Origin: Qipengyuania marisflavi
GTDB lineage: Bacteria > Pseudomonadota > Alphaproteobacteria > Sphingomonadales > Sphingomonadaceae
Assembly: GCF_005884405.1 (NCBI RefSeq)
Contig: NZ_VCAO01000001.1
Coordinates: 862,304 to 926,303, forward strand
Length of the DNA stretch: 64,000 nt
Direction of reading: 5' to 3'
Below, piece by piece: positions 17,280 to 27,430 of the stretch (positions are counted from its first letter, which is position 1; each line of letters begins with the position of its first letter). The notes under the pieces were generated by a model. The model was not told the origin of the DNA and ran no database searches. It worked only from the letters and a program-made list of their open reading frames with translations. A program made the position numbers and the translations under genes.

Positions 17280-18365
17280 ATGGCGCTGGATCGCATCTCG
17301 CTTTCGGACTTCCGCAACCACGCAGCCACCACGCTTGCGGGCACTGCGCGCTTTAACCTGCTGGTGGGCGACAATGGCGCGGGCAAAACCAATATCCTGG
17401 AAGCGCTGTCGCTATTGGCCCCCGGGCGCGGGCTGCGCGGGGCTACGCTGGCCGACATGGCACGGCAGGACGGCGGCGGCGGCTTTGCCATTGGCGCTGA
17501 CTTTGTAGCGGGCGATGCCAGCCAGCCTCTCCGGCTCGGCACCTATATAGAACCGCAGCACCCCACCCGGCGGCGCGTCCGCATCAACAGCGCCGATGCC
17601 GCCGCAGTGGGTCTGGGCGAATGGCTGGCCGTGACCTGGCTGACCCCGGCGATGGACAGCCTGTTTCTGGATCCTGCATCCGAACGGCGGCGGTTTATGG
17701 ACCGGCTGGCGGTGGCGCTGAACCCTGCCCATGCCAGCCACGCCTCACGCTATGAAAAGGCGCTGCGCGAACGCAACCGGCTGCTGGGCGGCGAACGCAC
17801 TCCCGATCCTGCATGGCTGGATGCGATCGAGGCGCAGTTGGTGCCGCATGGTATCGCGCTGGCGCTGGGCCGCGCGCGGCTCGCCGAAACGTTGATGGCA
17901 CGGCTGGCAGCAATGCCCGCCGAACCGTTCGCCCGCCCGGCTCTCACCTATGTGCCCGGCGGCCCGATGGATGCAGGCGCGCTGGCGCAGGCGATGTATG
18001 ACAGCCGCGCCCGTGACCGCGCGGCGCAGCGCACGCTGACCGGCCCGCATCGCGACGAGCTGGAAGTGATCCACGCCGCCAAGCGTCAACCCGCCGCGCA
18101 AAGCTCCACCGGAGAGCAAAAGGCCATGCTGGTCGCCATCACGCTGGCCCATGCCGGATTGGCGGCGAAAGGTAGGCGCGGGGTGCTGCTGCTGGACGAG
18201 GTGGCAGCGCATCTCGACCCGGTCCGCCGCGCCGCACTGTTCGATCAATTGCGCGGCAGTGGCACTCAGGTGTGGATGACCGGGACCGAAACCGCCCCCT
18301 TCGCCAGTATCGCAGGCGAAGCCGCGATCTGGCACGTGGAGGGCGGCAGCGCCGTGACTGCCTAA
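17280..18365 (+). CDS. recF: DNA replication and repair protein RecF
   Basis: SMC-like ATPase that loads RecA at gapped DNA with RecOR. 361 residues. Walker A GDNGAGKTN at about 31, conserved N-terminal LSDFRNH, ABC signature STGEQKAML, Walker B LLLDEVAAHLD. Start ATG 17280 (MALDRISLSDFRNH). It is not beside dnaA/dnaN/gyrB here, as is common in alphaproteobacteria. Its upstream region is shared with the divergent sigma-54 operon. The stop overlaps the convergent esterase stop by 4 bases. Confidence 0.95.
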   Translation: MALDRISLSDFRNHAATTLAGTARFNLLVGDNGAGKTNILEALSLLAPGRGLRGATLADMARQDGGGGFAIGADFVAGDASQPLRLGTYIEPQHPTRRRVRINSADAAAVGLGEWLAVTWLTPAMDSLFLDPASERRRFMDRLAVALNPAHASHASRYEKALRERNRLLGGERTPDPAWLDAIEAQLVPHGIALALGRARLAETLMARLAAMPAEPFARPALTYVPGGPMDAGALAQAMYDSRARDRAAQRTLTGPHRDELEVIHAAKRQPAAQSSTGEQKAMLVAITLAHAGLAAKGRRGVLLLDEVAAHLDPVRRAALFDQLRGSGTQVWMTGTETAPFASIAGEAAIWHVEGGSAVTA

Positions 18366-19063
18366 TCCTTGGCTGGCGGGATCGCCGCCGCCACTTCATC
18401 CAGCGTGTCCTCCACCAGAATATCGATCCCTTCGGCAGTGGGGTGGATGCGGTCATTCTGGAACAGGGCCGGTTTGTCATAAATCGCTTCCAGCCAGAAC
18501 GGCACCAGCGTTGCGCCATATTCGCGCGCCAGATCGGCATAGAGCGCATCGAAATCACGCTGGTATTCCGGCCCGTAATTGGGCGGAGCGCGCATTCCCA
18601 TCAATACCACCGGGATGCCGCGCTGCTTTAGCTCGCCCAGCATCGCGGCAAAATTGGCCCGCGTACCGGCAGGCGGCTGTCCGCGCAGCATATCGTTGCC
18701 GCCCAGTTCCAGCAGCACCAGATCCGGCTTGGGCTTTTGGGCATCCAGTGCGTACCCCAGCCGCTTGCTGCCCGCCGCGCTGGTCTCGCCGGATACCGCC
18801 GCGTTGACAATTTTCACATTGATCCCGCGGGCGCGCAGCGCTTCACCCAGCTTGGCGGGATAGCTGTTCTGAACGCCGATCCCGTACCCCGCGAACAGAC
18901 TGTCCCCGAAGGCAAAGATATGGCGCAGCGGTCCGGCCACAGGCGTTTGCTGGCTGGCAGACGCACCGGGCGCAGCAGCCCCGGCGGGTTCCTGCGGGGC
19001 AGATTCCTTGCACCCAGCAAGCGCCAGCAGCGCAGTGGCAATCGGCAAAAGCATGATACGCAT
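18362..19063 (-). CDS. tesA: SGNH/GDSL lipoprotein esterase (TesA/arylesterase type)
   Basis: 233 residues. Lipoprotein signal with lipobox ALAGC (Cys at about 18), then the SGNH hydrolase domain: block I FGDSLFAGYG (nucleophile Ser), block II VSGETSAAG, block III LGGNDMLRG, block V NDRIHPTAEG (Asp and His). Acts as a thioesterase, lysophospholipase or arylesterase in the periplasm or on the membrane. ATG 19063 has AAGGAC upstream and is preferred to a TTG two codons earlier. Divergent from ybbA-ybbP, the same arrangement as in E. coli tesA/ybbA/ybbP. Confidence 0.92.
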   Translation of the reverse strand: MRIMLLPIATALLALAGCKESAPQEPAGAAAPGASASQQTPVAGPLRHIFAFGDSLFAGYGIGVQNSYPAKLGEALRARGINVKIVNAAVSGETSAAGSKRLGYALDAQKPKPDLVLLELGGNDMLRGQPPAGTRANFAAMLGELKQRGIPVVLMGMRAPPNYGPEYQRDFDALYADLAREYGATLVPFWLEAIYDKPALFQNDRIHPTAEGIDILVEDTLDEVAAAIPPAKD

Positions 19064-19110
19064 TGGCAAGTGTCCTTGTTAGGCCCTGTGCGCTGTGCCA
19101 TCGCAGCCGT

Positions 19111-19800
19111 GTGACAACTTCTCAAGCAGCGATTTCCGCCCGAAACCTCACCCTCTCGCTCGGCACTGGCGAAGCGACTGTTGCGATCCTGCGCGGCATC
19201 GACCTGACCGTGCGTGATGGCGAGACTGTCGCCCTGCTCGGCCCATCGGGATCGGGCAAAAGCTCGCTGATGGCGGTACTGACCGGTTTGGAGCGTGCCA
19301 GCGGCGGTTCGCTGGAGGTTGCGGGACAGGATTTTGCAGCGCTGGGCGAAGATGCCTTGGCGCACGCGCGGAGGGGGCGGATCGGCATCGTATTGCAAGC
19401 GTTCCACCTGCTGCCGACCATGACAGCACTGGAAAATGTCGCCATTCCGATGGAGCTATCGGGAGAAAGCGATGCCCGTACCCGCGCTCAGGCAGAGCTG
19501 GAGGCGGTTGGCCTCGGCCACCGCCTGCACCATTACCCGCAACAGCTTTCTGGCGGCGAGCAGCAGCGCGTGGCCATCGCCCGCGCCATTGCACCGCGTC
19601 CGCTATTGATCTTTGCCGACGAGCCGACGGGCAATCTGGACGCTGCCACCGGGCACGAAATCGTTGATCTGCTATTCGCCCGTCGCGCCGAAACCGGCGC
19701 CACCTTGCTGGTGATCACTCATGATCCCGAACTGGCCGAACATTGCGACCGCGTGATCACGCTGGCCGACGGACAGATCGCCAGCGATACCGCCACATGA
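19111..19800 (+). CDS. ybbA: ABC transporter ATP-binding protein (YbbA type)
   Basis: 229 residues of the MacB/LolD-like ATPase group. Walker [11 protein letters not shown]-loop [17 protein letters not shown], signature [14 protein letters not shown], Walker [14 protein letters not shown], and switch His (VITHD). GTG 19111 ([15 protein letters not shown]) is chosen because an extension upstream has no domain content and overlaps the divergent esterase start. It overlaps the permease gene by 4 bases (ATGA). Likely an envelope export or mechanotransmission ABC system working with the divergent TesA-like esterase. Confidence 0.93.
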   Translation: MTTSQAAISARNLTLSLGTGEATVAILRGIDLTVRDGETVALLGPSGSGKSSLMAVLTGLERASGGSLEVAGQDFAALGEDALAHARRGRIGIVLQAFHLLPTMTALENVAIPMELSGESDARTRAQAELEAVGLGHRLHHYPQQLSGGEQQRVAIARAIAPRPLLIFADEPTGNLDAATGHEIVDLLFARRAETGATLLVITHDPELAEHCDRVITLADGQIASDTAT

Positions 19801-22319
19801 GTTTGGGTCACATGAGCTGGGGACAAGCCTGGCGGATCGCCCGGCGCGATCTGCACGCACGGTTTCGCGGACTGCGGCTGCTGCTGGTGTGCCTGTTCCT
19901 GGGCACTGCTGCGCTGGCGGCGATTGGCACACTGACTGCGGCGATTGGCGACGAACTTGAAACCAATGGCCGCGTGCTGCTGGGCGGCGATTTGCAGTTG
20001 AGCCTGTGGCAACGCGGCTTGAACGAGGATGAGCGCACCGCGCTGGCCCGCTACGGCCTGCTGTCCGAGGGCACGAGGCTGCAAGCAATGGCCCGCAGCG
20101 AAGAGCAGGCGGTTCCGATTGAGCTAAAGGCGGTCGACGGAGCCTACCCGCTTTATGGCGAACTGACGCTTGCCGATGGCCGCGCAGTCAGCGCGCCCGC
20201 TCCTGATACCGCGTGGCTGTCGCAAGGCGCGGCGGACCGGCTGGCGCTGGCCAAAGGTGACAGCTTCGTCATCGGCACTGCCACTTTGCAAGTCGGCGGC
20301 ATTATCGCAGAAGAGCCTGACCGGCTGGGCGAAGGCTTCCAGCTTGGCCCCACCGTGATTGTCGACCAGAGCGTGCCGCAAGTGGCGGGCCTGCTCGCCC
20401 CGGGAGCGATGTACCGCAACAAGGTCCGCGTCGCCTTCACCGGAGCGCAGGACCCCGAGAGCGTGCAGGAAGCACTGGAAGCCAGCTTCCCCTCATCCGG
20501 GTTTGAATTCCGCACCCGTGACCGCGCCAGCCCCGGTGCCGACCGCTTTGTTGACCGGATGGGCGAATTCCTGACGCTGGTCGGGCTGGCCGCGCTCGTG
20601 ATTGCGGGCATCGGGATTGGCGGCGGGGTCGGGTCTTATCTCGACGCGCGCAGACAGGCGATTGCCACGCTCAAGATTCTGGGCGCGACGTCGCGTGATA
20701 TTGCCCGGATCTATGCACTGCAGATCTTTGCTGCGGCATTGGTGGGCAGTCTGGCCGGGATTGCCGCCGGGGTCGCCGCCGTGCCTCTGCTGGCGCGCGC
20801 CATTGGCGATTTGCTGCCGGTGGGGAGCGGGTTTGTGTTTGCTCCGGGCGCGCTGCTGCTGGCGCTGGCCTATGGCTTGCTGGTTGCTCTGATATTTGCT
20901 GCCCCGCCCTTGCTGCGCGCGCGCAATTTCCCGGCGATGGCCATGATGCGCGCGCAGGTTTCCCCGCTTTCACGTGACCGGATGGCGCTGGCTATTGTTG
21001 GCGGCGGGCTGCTGGCGCTGGTTGCTCTGGCACTGGTGACGGCGGAAAACCCGCTGCTGTCCGGCGGATTCCTGGCTGGCGCTGCTGTGGTGCTCGCGCT
21101 GCTGGCGCTGATCGGTTTGGGCATTCGCAAGACCGCCGCTGCGCTGCCGCGCCCGGCCAGCCCGATAGCGCGCACCGCGCTGGCCAATCTGCACCGTCCC
21201 GGCTCTGCCACCGGAACGCTGGTGACCGCGCTGGGTTTTGGCCTGTCCGCCTTTGTCATGCTGGCTGCGATCCAGACCGCCATCGATGGCACGATCGAGC
21301 AGCGCGTTCCCGCCGAGGCACCCGACTATTTCGTGCTCGATGTTCCGCGCGAACAGGCCTCCGCATTCGAGCAGGAAGTTCGCAAGATCGACCCGGACGC
21401 CGCTGTGCGCATGGTGCCCGCGCTGCGCGGCTCAGTGCTGGCATTCGGGCCAGAGGGGCAGATGACCCGCACCGCCGAGATGGAGGAAATTCCCGATGAA
21501 GCATGGGCACTGCGCGGCGAACGCGGACTGACCTATGCCAACCGCGTGCCGCCCGGTAATACTGTGACAAAGGGCAATTGGTGGGGCGCCGACTATGCCG
21601 GAGAACCTCAGGTTTCGGTCGATCAGGATTTCGCCGAGGCTGTCGGCGTCGAGATAGGCGAACTGATTACATTTGGCGTGCTGGGCGTCGAGAAGACCGC
21701 CCGCGTCGCCAATTTCCGCCGCATCGATTGGGAAAGCATGGGCTTCAACTATGTCTTCGTGCTCAGCCCCAATGCGCTGGCTGATGCGCCGCACAATATG
21801 GCCGCGACGATCGAGCTGACCGAGGGAACGCCGACCGCGCCATTGCTACAGGCGCTGGTGCGGAGCTTCCCCTCCGCATCGGTGATCGAGGTTGGCGGAG
21901 TGCTGGCGCAGGCTCGCACGATCTTGCAGCAAGTCGGGCTGGCCACGCTCGCCGCTGCCAGTGTGGCGGTATTGGCCGGGCTCGCAGTACTGCTGGGCGC
22001 GATTGCCGCGGCCCGCGCGGCGCGGACCTATGACACTGTGGTGCTGCGCGTGCTGGGCGCTGACCGGCGGCAGGTGCTGACCATCCAGCTGGTAGAGTTT
22101 GCCGTGCTGGCAAGCGCTTTGGCGCTGGTTGCGCTGGCGCTGGGCAGCGCCCTGGCGTGGCTGGTGGTGACGCAATTGTTCGAATTCGACTGGCTGCCCG
22201 ACTGGCCCACGGTGCTGGGCGTGCTGGGTGCGGGCCTGGCGGTGGTGCTGGCGTTTGCGGTAGGTGGTTCGCTGCCCCTGCTGCGGGCCAAGCCTGCGCA
22301 GGCGCTGAGGGCGCTCTAA
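19797..22319 (+). CDS. ybbP: ABC transporter permease, FtsX/MacB type (YbbP)
   Basis: 840 residues. One N-terminal transmembrane helix (LLLVCLFLGTAALAAIGTL), a large periplasmic domain (about 50-250), then three helices starting LVGLAALVIAGIGIGGGVGS with the FtsX motif (RRQAIATLKILGATSRDI). A further central helix group follows, then a second periplasmic domain, then a final FtsX-like set (TYDTVVLRVLGADRRQVL). This duplicated layout matches YbbP, not LolC/E. ATG 19797 overlaps the ATPase stop. Probable complex: YbbA2-YbbP. Substrate unknown. Confidence 0.92.
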   Translation: MSLGHMSWGQAWRIARRDLHARFRGLRLLLVCLFLGTAALAAIGTLTAAIGDELETNGRVLLGGDLQLSLWQRGLNEDERTALARYGLLSEGTRLQAMARSEEQAVPIELKAVDGAYPLYGELTLADGRAVSAPAPDTAWLSQGAADRLALAKGDSFVIGTATLQVGGIIAEEPDRLGEGFQLGPTVIVDQSVPQVAGLLAPGAMYRNKVRVAFTGAQDPESVQEALEASFPSSGFEFRTRDRASPGADRFVDRMGEFLTLVGLAALVIAGIGIGGGVGSYLDARRQAIATLKILGATSRDIARIYALQIFAAALVGSLAGIAAGVAAVPLLARAIGDLLPVGSGFVFAPGALLLALAYGLLVALIFAAPPLLRARNFPAMAMMRAQVSPLSRDRMALAIVGGGLLALVALALVTAENPLLSGGFLAGAAVVLALLALIGLGIRKTAAALPRPASPIARTALANLHRPGSATGTLVTALGFGLSAFVMLAAIQTAIDGTIEQRVPAEAPDYFVLDVPREQASAFEQEVRKIDPDAAVRMVPALRGSVLAFGPEGQMTRTAEMEEIPDEAWALRGERGLTYANRVPPGNTVTKGNWWGADYAGEPQVSVDQDFAEAVGVEIGELITFGVLGVEKTARVANFRRIDWESMGFNYVFVLSPNALADAPHNMAATIELTEGTPTAPLLQALVRSFPSASVIEVGGVLAQARTILQQVGLATLAAASVAVLAGLAVLLGAIAAARAARTYDTVVLRVLGADRRQVLTIQLVEFAVLASALALVALALGSALAWLVVTQLFEFDWLPDWPTVLGVLGAGLAVVLAFAVGGSLPLLRAKPAQALRAL

Positions 22320-22429
22320 CGCGCGATTGATTGGGGCGGACGCACCGTCATCTCAGAGTTCGCTGGGAGGACTGGAGATGAGCCTATCGGCAACCGACCG
22401 TCTGCACCTCGCACACATTCACAGCACGC

Positions 22430-22455
22430 AAAGAAAAGGGGGCCCGAAAGCCCCC
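22430..22455 (-). terminator. Rho-independent terminator of the TonB-dependent receptor gene
   Basis: On the minus strand GGGGGC - TTTCGG - GCCCCC (22455-22438) is followed at once by TTTTCTT (22437-22431). It lies 30 bases after the receptor stop codon. It is a strong, classical structure and the clearest terminator in the window. Confidence 0.85.
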
Positions 22456-22484
22456 CTTCCCTATCTTTCTGGTCAGTCCTGCGA

Positions 22485-25151
22485 TCAGAACTTGTACTTC
22501 ACAGCAACGCCGTAGGTGCGCGGCTGGTTCGGATAGCCCGAGATCGAGCCCGATTGCGCCACCGAGTCGAAGATCGTCGTGATGTAACGATCGTCGAGCA
22601 GATTGCGGCCCCATGCTGTCAGCTCCAGACCCATGCCCATCGCATAGGTGATGCTGGCCGAAAGCTCGTCCACCTGGCGGCGGAACGGGCGGGCGGCGGC
22701 GAAGGCTGCGCCCTGACCGCCGGCGTTGAACCCGGGCAGGCCGTCGGCAACCTGAACAGGCGCTTCGTGATAGAAATTGGTGTTCAGGATGATCCGGTCG
22801 CCCGCATCATTGATTTCCTTGTTGTACTGCGCACCGATGCTCATCGTCAGCTGCGAAATACCCGCGACCTCACGGCCCGAAAGATCACCGATCGAGCTGT
22901 TGGGGAAGCTGACATATTCGGGCTTCAGATAGGTGAAGGCCGCCATCACATTGAAGCTGTCAGTGATCCGCGTGACACTGTCGAACTCGATGCCGAAGGT
23001 TTCCTGCTTGCCCGCATTGGCCAGCGCAAAGCCGGTGCCGGTGAAGATGTTCGACTGGAAGCCGTCAATCTGCTGCTGGAAGAAGGTGAGGTTGGCCGAG
23101 AACACGTCCCAGTTACCCTTGATCCCCATTTCGTAGACCGTGGTGTCTTCCGGTCCGGCAAAGCGTGAACCGGTGGTCAGATTGTTGGGGTTCAGGCCCG
23201 CCGCCACAATGGCCGGCAGATCGCTCTGTAGCGGGCGGCTGTCACGCGAGAGATTGAACGAACTCGCCTTGAAGCCGGTTGCATAGGACAGATAGACGTT
23301 CAGTTCAGGCGTCACGTCATAAGCAAGCCGTGCCGTCCAGCTCCAGTCATTGTCGGCTGTCCGGCCGTCTTCAACCGAGTTGGGAATGTTGAGGAACGGC
23401 GGCAGGAACTGGAGAGGCTGGAGGTCGAGCAGTGGATCAACCGCAGCAGCGACGCCCTGTGTAATGGCACCGAATGCGTCGGGGAAGTTCGCCGCAAAGA
23501 AGGCAATCTGATCGGGCGTTGCAAGCCCGCCACCCGGAATACCCAGGAAGCCGCCAACTGTCTGTGCAACATTGAAGTTGAAGGCGTTGTCACGCGCAAC
23601 CTGCAGGTCGAGACCTGAGAACACGTCGGTCGAGACGACATTGGTTGTCACGCGCTTCTTGTCGTCGGTGTAGTTCGCACCCAGCGTAAGAACGAGGCCG
23701 TCGACGAATTCAAAATCGACCTGACCGAAGAATGACAGCGCTTCATTTTTGAGCGTGTAGGCTTCGAATAGACCTTGACCGCCCTGGAAAAACTGACCGG
23801 TAAAGTCCTGCCCAAGAAGTGGCCCAAGCGTGGCTTCGATGCTCTGTACTGCAAAATCGTTAGGCGGGCTGGTAACCGGACCACCGATCAGCAAATTCGC
23901 ATATTCACGGAAATCGTTACCAAACAGGATTTCGTTCGATTGCTCGATATCTTCATTGAAGTAGAAGCCGCCAACCAAGAAGGTGACCCTGTCGCCGATT
24001 TCGCCAGCAAGCCGCAGTTCCTGCGTAAAGGTGTCGAGACCGACATCGGCGAAGTTGCGACCGATCAGATCGGCGCTGGTGAAGTCCGAATCCTGATTGG
24101 TGATCACGTTCGACTTGCGATAGGCGGTGATCGAGGTGAGCGAGAAGGCATCGCTCAGTTCGAAGTCGATCTGGCCCGAAATACCGTAGTTCTCGATGTC
24201 ATTGGCCGAATCAAAATTGTTGTAGATCACATCAGCGAAGCGATCATTGGGATTGGGGATCTGGCCGCCAATCGCCAGGATCGCATTGCTGGCCGCGCTG
24301 CGTTGCAGGTTGATGACGCCGCAGCACACTTCATCGATCTTGTCGTAATCGCCGATAATGCGGACCTTGACCGCGCCGCCATTGTCAAACAGCAGCTGAC
24401 CACGGGTAAACCAACGGTCACGGGTGTTGGCATCGCTGCCGGTGCCCAGATCGTCGAGGTAACCGTCACGTTTGTTGATGCCGCCCGACACGCTGAAAGC
24501 CAGGCTGTCCGAAATCGGGCCAGTGACCAGCGCCTTGCCGACGATGGCGTCGAAATTGCCATAGCTGAGTTCGACCGAGCCGCCGAAGTTGAACTCCGGT
24601 TCCTTGGTGATGATCGAGATGACACCCGCGCTGGCGTTCTTGCCGAACAGTGTGGACTGCGGGCCGCGCAGCACTTCGACGCGCTGCACATCGGGAAGAT
24701 CGGTGATCTGCGAGGCAGTACGGCTGCGATAGACACCGTCCACGAACACGCCAACCGAAGGCTCGATGCCTGCGTTGTTGGCGCCGTTGCCGAAGCCGCG
24801 GATCAGGAAGTTGGTGTTGGCCGAGCTCTGCAGCTGGTTCACGCGGAGCGAAGGGACCAGCGTCTGCAGATCCTTCAGATCGCGGATCTGGTTGCGTTCG
24901 ATGGTTTCAGCCGAGGTGACGCTGACCGCCACAGGGATTTCCTGCAGCGTCTGTTCGCGCTTGGTCGCGGTAACGATGATGACGTTACCTGTGCTGCTGT
25001 CTTCCTGCTCTTCATAGCTGTCGCCGTCAGTGTTGACGTCGCCCGGATCGACATCCTGGGCCTGTGCAATCGACGGCAGCGCCAGTGCGGCGGCACCGGC
25101 GAGCAATGCGACACGAAAGCCTGCGGAAAGGCTGTAAGCGATGGAACGCAT
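22485..25151 (-). CDS. TonB-dependent outer-membrane receptor
   Basis: 888 residues. Signal peptide to about AQAQD, TonB-box-like VIIVTATKREQTLQEIP at about 57-75, plug domain (IRGFGNGANNAGIEPSVGVF, VEVLRGPQSTLFGKNASAGV), then a 22-strand barrel ending with Phe (VAVKYKF). This is the sphingomonad group of receptors with an acidic N-terminal linker (DVDPGDVNTDGDSYEEQ). Ligand not predictable; the plug resembles those annotated for large organic substrates rather than classic siderophores. ATG 25151 is preceded by GAGGA. Monocistronic, closed by the terminator at 22430-22455. Divergent from typA across a 272-base region. Confidence 0.94.
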   Translation of the reverse strand: MRSIAYSLSAGFRVALLAGAAALALPSIAQAQDVDPGDVNTDGDSYEEQEDSSTGNVIIVTATKREQTLQEIPVAVSVTSAETIERNQIRDLKDLQTLVPSLRVNQLQSSANTNFLIRGFGNGANNAGIEPSVGVFVDGVYRSRTASQITDLPDVQRVEVLRGPQSTLFGKNASAGVISIITKEPEFNFGGSVELSYGNFDAIVGKALVTGPISDSLAFSVSGGINKRDGYLDDLGTGSDANTRDRWFTRGQLLFDNGGAVKVRIIGDYDKIDEVCCGVINLQRSAASNAILAIGGQIPNPNDRFADVIYNNFDSANDIENYGISGQIDFELSDAFSLTSITAYRKSNVITNQDSDFTSADLIGRNFADVGLDTFTQELRLAGEIGDRVTFLVGGFYFNEDIEQSNEILFGNDFREYANLLIGGPVTSPPNDFAVQSIEATLGPLLGQDFTGQFFQGGQGLFEAYTLKNEALSFFGQVDFEFVDGLVLTLGANYTDDKKRVTTNVVSTDVFSGLDLQVARDNAFNFNVAQTVGGFLGIPGGGLATPDQIAFFAANFPDAFGAITQGVAAAVDPLLDLQPLQFLPPFLNIPNSVEDGRTADNDWSWTARLAYDVTPELNVYLSYATGFKASSFNLSRDSRPLQSDLPAIVAAGLNPNNLTTGSRFAGPEDTTVYEMGIKGNWDVFSANLTFFQQQIDGFQSNIFTGTGFALANAGKQETFGIEFDSVTRITDSFNVMAAFTYLKPEYVSFPNSSIGDLSGREVAGISQLTMSIGAQYNKEINDAGDRIILNTNFYHEAPVQVADGLPGFNAGGQGAAFAAARPFRRQVDELSASITYAMGMGLELTAWGRNLLDDRYITTIFDSVAQSGSISGYPNQPRTYGVAVKYKF

Positions 25152-25285
25152 GTAGGATCCTCTTCCCATTATAAAATTCGTTAGACCGCCCGATTTGTTC
25201 GTAGGCGACCACTTCAACTTGTCAGATATTCCGCCAGAGCGCTGCCCTCAAGCGTTTAGCTTGTCTTTGCCCTCGTGAGACACCG

Positions 25286-25311
25286 CACTGTGCCTTTCAA
25301 GTAACACAGTG
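25286..25311. promoter_or_regulatory. Inverted repeat in the receptor/typA divergent region
   Basis: CACTGTG - 12 bases - CACAGTG, perfect 7-bp arms, 135-160 bases upstream of the receptor start and about 115-140 before typA. Location and symmetry suggest a dimeric regulator site controlling the receptor gene. The rest of the 25152-25423 gap shows no small gene or RNA that I can support. Confidence 0.4.
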
Positions 25312-25423
25312 TGGCACCCCCTTTTCCTTGCCGCAATGCAGCATCTGGGTTAGGGGCGCGCCCAAGATGGTAGGCCACTTAATGTGCCTTCCGCTACGGC
25401 ATCCTCTACGAAAGCACGCACCC

Positions 25424-27253
25424 ATGTCCCGCGACCTTCGCAACGTGGCGATTATCGCCCACGTCGACCACGGCAAAACCACTCTTGTCGACCAGCTATT
25501 CCGTCAATCCGGCACTTTTCGCGAAAACCAGCGCGTGGAAGAACGTGCGATGGATTCCAACGATCTGGAAAAAGAACGTGGGATCACGATCCTCGCGAAA
25601 TGCACCAGTGTCGAATGGACCAAGGAAGACGGCACCAACACGCGTATCAACATCGTCGACACCCCGGGCCACGCCGATTTCGGCGCCGAGGTCGAACGAA
25701 TCCTCAGCATGGTCGACGGGGTTATCCTGCTGGTCGACAGCGCCGAAGGGCCGATGCCGCAGACCAAATTCGTCACTGGCAAGGCGCTGGCACTGGGCCT
25801 GCGTCCGATTGTGGTCGTCAACAAGATCGACCGCAGCGACGCGCGCCCGCAGGAAGTGCTCGACGAATGTTTCGACCTGTTCGCCAATCTCGACGCCAAT
25901 GACGACCAGCTGGAATTCCCCTCGCTCTGGGCTTCGGGCCGTGATGGCTATGCCAGCGAAGACGAAACCGCCCGTTCGGGCAATCTGGACCCGCTGTTCA
26001 AGCTGATCGTCGACCATGTGCCCTCACCCGGCCTGGATGAAGACGGTCCGTTCAGCTTCCTGGCGACGCTGCTCGACCGCGACAATTTCATGGGCCGCGT
26101 GCTGACCGGCCGCGTCCAGTCGGGCAAGATCAACGTCAACGACCCGATCCGCGCCATCGACAGCGACGGCAAGGTTGTCGAAGTTGGCCGCGCCACCAAG
26201 CTGATGAGCTTCGACGGGCTCGACCGTGTCCCCGTGGAAAGCGCTGTTGCCGGCGACATCATCGCGCTGGCCGGGCTTGAAAAGGCCACCGTTTCCAACA
26301 CCATTGCCGATCCGGCAGTGACCGAACCCATCGCCTCGCAGCCGATCGATCCGCCGACACTGGCGATGCGCTTTGCCGTCAACGACAGCCCGCTGGCCGG
26401 GCGCGAAGGCAGCAAGGTCACCAGCCGCATGATCCGCGACCGCCTGTACCGCGAAGCCGAAACCAATGTCGCTATCCGCATCACGGAAAGCGCAGACAAG
26501 GACAGCTTCGAAGTCGCCGGGCGCGGCGAATTGCAGCTGGGCGTGCTGATCGAAACCATGCGCCGCGAAGGCTTTGAACTCGGCATCAGCCGCCCCCGCG
26601 TGCTGTTCCGTGAAGAAAACGGCCAGCGTATGGAGCCATACGAAACCGTCGTGATCGACGTCGATGACGAGCATTCCGGCACGGTTGTCGAGAAGATGCA
26701 GCGCCGCAAGGCCGAGCTGGCCGATATGCGCCCCAGCGGCGTGGGCAAGACCCGCATCACCTTCTCCGCCCCCAGCCGCGGCCTGATCGGCTATCACGGT
26801 GAATTCCTGTCCGACACGCGCGGTACGGGCATCATGAACCGGCTGTACGAGAAATATGACGTCCACAAAGGCCCCATCGAGGGGCGCCAGAACGGCGTGT
26901 TGATATCCAATTGTTCGGGCGAGGCCGTGGCCTATGCGCTGAATATGCTGGAGGAACGCGGCGAACTGTTCATCGGCAGCCAGGCGAAGATTTACGAAGG
27001 CATGATCATTGGCGAAAACGCCAAGCCTGACGATCTTGAAGTCAACCCGATGAAGTCGAAGCAGCTGACCAACTTCCGCTCTACCGGCAAGGACGACGCC
27101 ATCCGCCTCACCACCCCGCGGGTGATGACGCTTGAACAGGCCATTGCCTATATCGACGATGACGAAATGGTCGAGGTGACGCCTGCAAGCATTCGCCTGC
27201 GCAAGGCATTGCTCGACCCGCATGAACGCAAGAAAGCGCGTCGCAAGGGATGA
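25424..27253 (+). CDS. typA: GTP-binding protein TypA/BipA
   Basis: Ribosome-associated translational GTPase involved in 50S assembly and stress adaptation. 609 residues, family length. G1 AHVDHGKTT, G2 region ERGITILAK, G3 DTPGHADFG, G4 NKIDR. Then EF-G-like domains II and III (RGELQLGVLIETMRREG), domain V and the TypA-specific C-terminal domain (RSTGKDDAIRLTTPR). ATG 25424 (MSRDLRNVAI) is chosen; earlier in-frame codons encode no conserved residues. Monocistronic. Confidence 0.97.
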   Translation: MSRDLRNVAIIAHVDHGKTTLVDQLFRQSGTFRENQRVEERAMDSNDLEKERGITILAKCTSVEWTKEDGTNTRINIVDTPGHADFGAEVERILSMVDGVILLVDSAEGPMPQTKFVTGKALALGLRPIVVVNKIDRSDARPQEVLDECFDLFANLDANDDQLEFPSLWASGRDGYASEDETARSGNLDPLFKLIVDHVPSPGLDEDGPFSFLATLLDRDNFMGRVLTGRVQSGKINVNDPIRAIDSDGKVVEVGRATKLMSFDGLDRVPVESAVAGDIIALAGLEKATVSNTIADPAVTEPIASQPIDPPTLAMRFAVNDSPLAGREGSKVTSRMIRDRLYREAETNVAIRITESADKDSFEVAGRGELQLGVLIETMRREGFELGISRPRVLFREENGQRMEPYETVVIDVDDEHSGTVVEKMQRRKAELADMRPSGVGKTRITFSAPSRGLIGYHGEFLSDTRGTGIMNRLYEKYDVHKGPIEGRQNGVLISNCSGEAVAYALNMLEERGELFIGSQAKIYEGMIIGENAKPDDLEVNPMKSKQLTNFRSTGKDDAIRLTTPRVMTLEQAIAYIDDDEMVEVTPASIRLRKALLDPHERKKARRKG

Positions 27254-27362
27254 TTTCAACGTGAGCGTAACCGAAAGTTAACCCTTTTCGTTGAGAGTAA
27301 TCTTAACCGAAAAAGCGCGAATTTCCGGCATTCCGTCAGCGATTTGGTAGCAATTCGTTTAC

Positions 27363-27383
27363 GGTAACCCAAGTAAAGTTACC
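27363..27383. promoter_or_regulatory. Inverted repeat upstream of the RTX nuclease-like gene
   Basis: GGTAAC - 9 bases - GTTACC (27363-27368 and 27378-27383), 47 bases before the GTG start. The region 27254-27430 also has two TTAACC elements (near 27278 and 27303) inside the direct repeat TAACCGAAA. It may be a regulator site; arms are short, so confidence is low. Confidence 0.3.
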
Positions 27384-27430
27384 TCTGGCTCACCGGCGAA
27401 TCGTCGCCCGGCCGCCGGAGACGTTTGCCG

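Noticed and set aside
25313..25335. Second possible sigma-54 site (TGGCAC ... TTGC) before typA
   Set aside because: Spacing between the elements is 10 bases, not 5, so it cannot work as a -24/-12 promoter.
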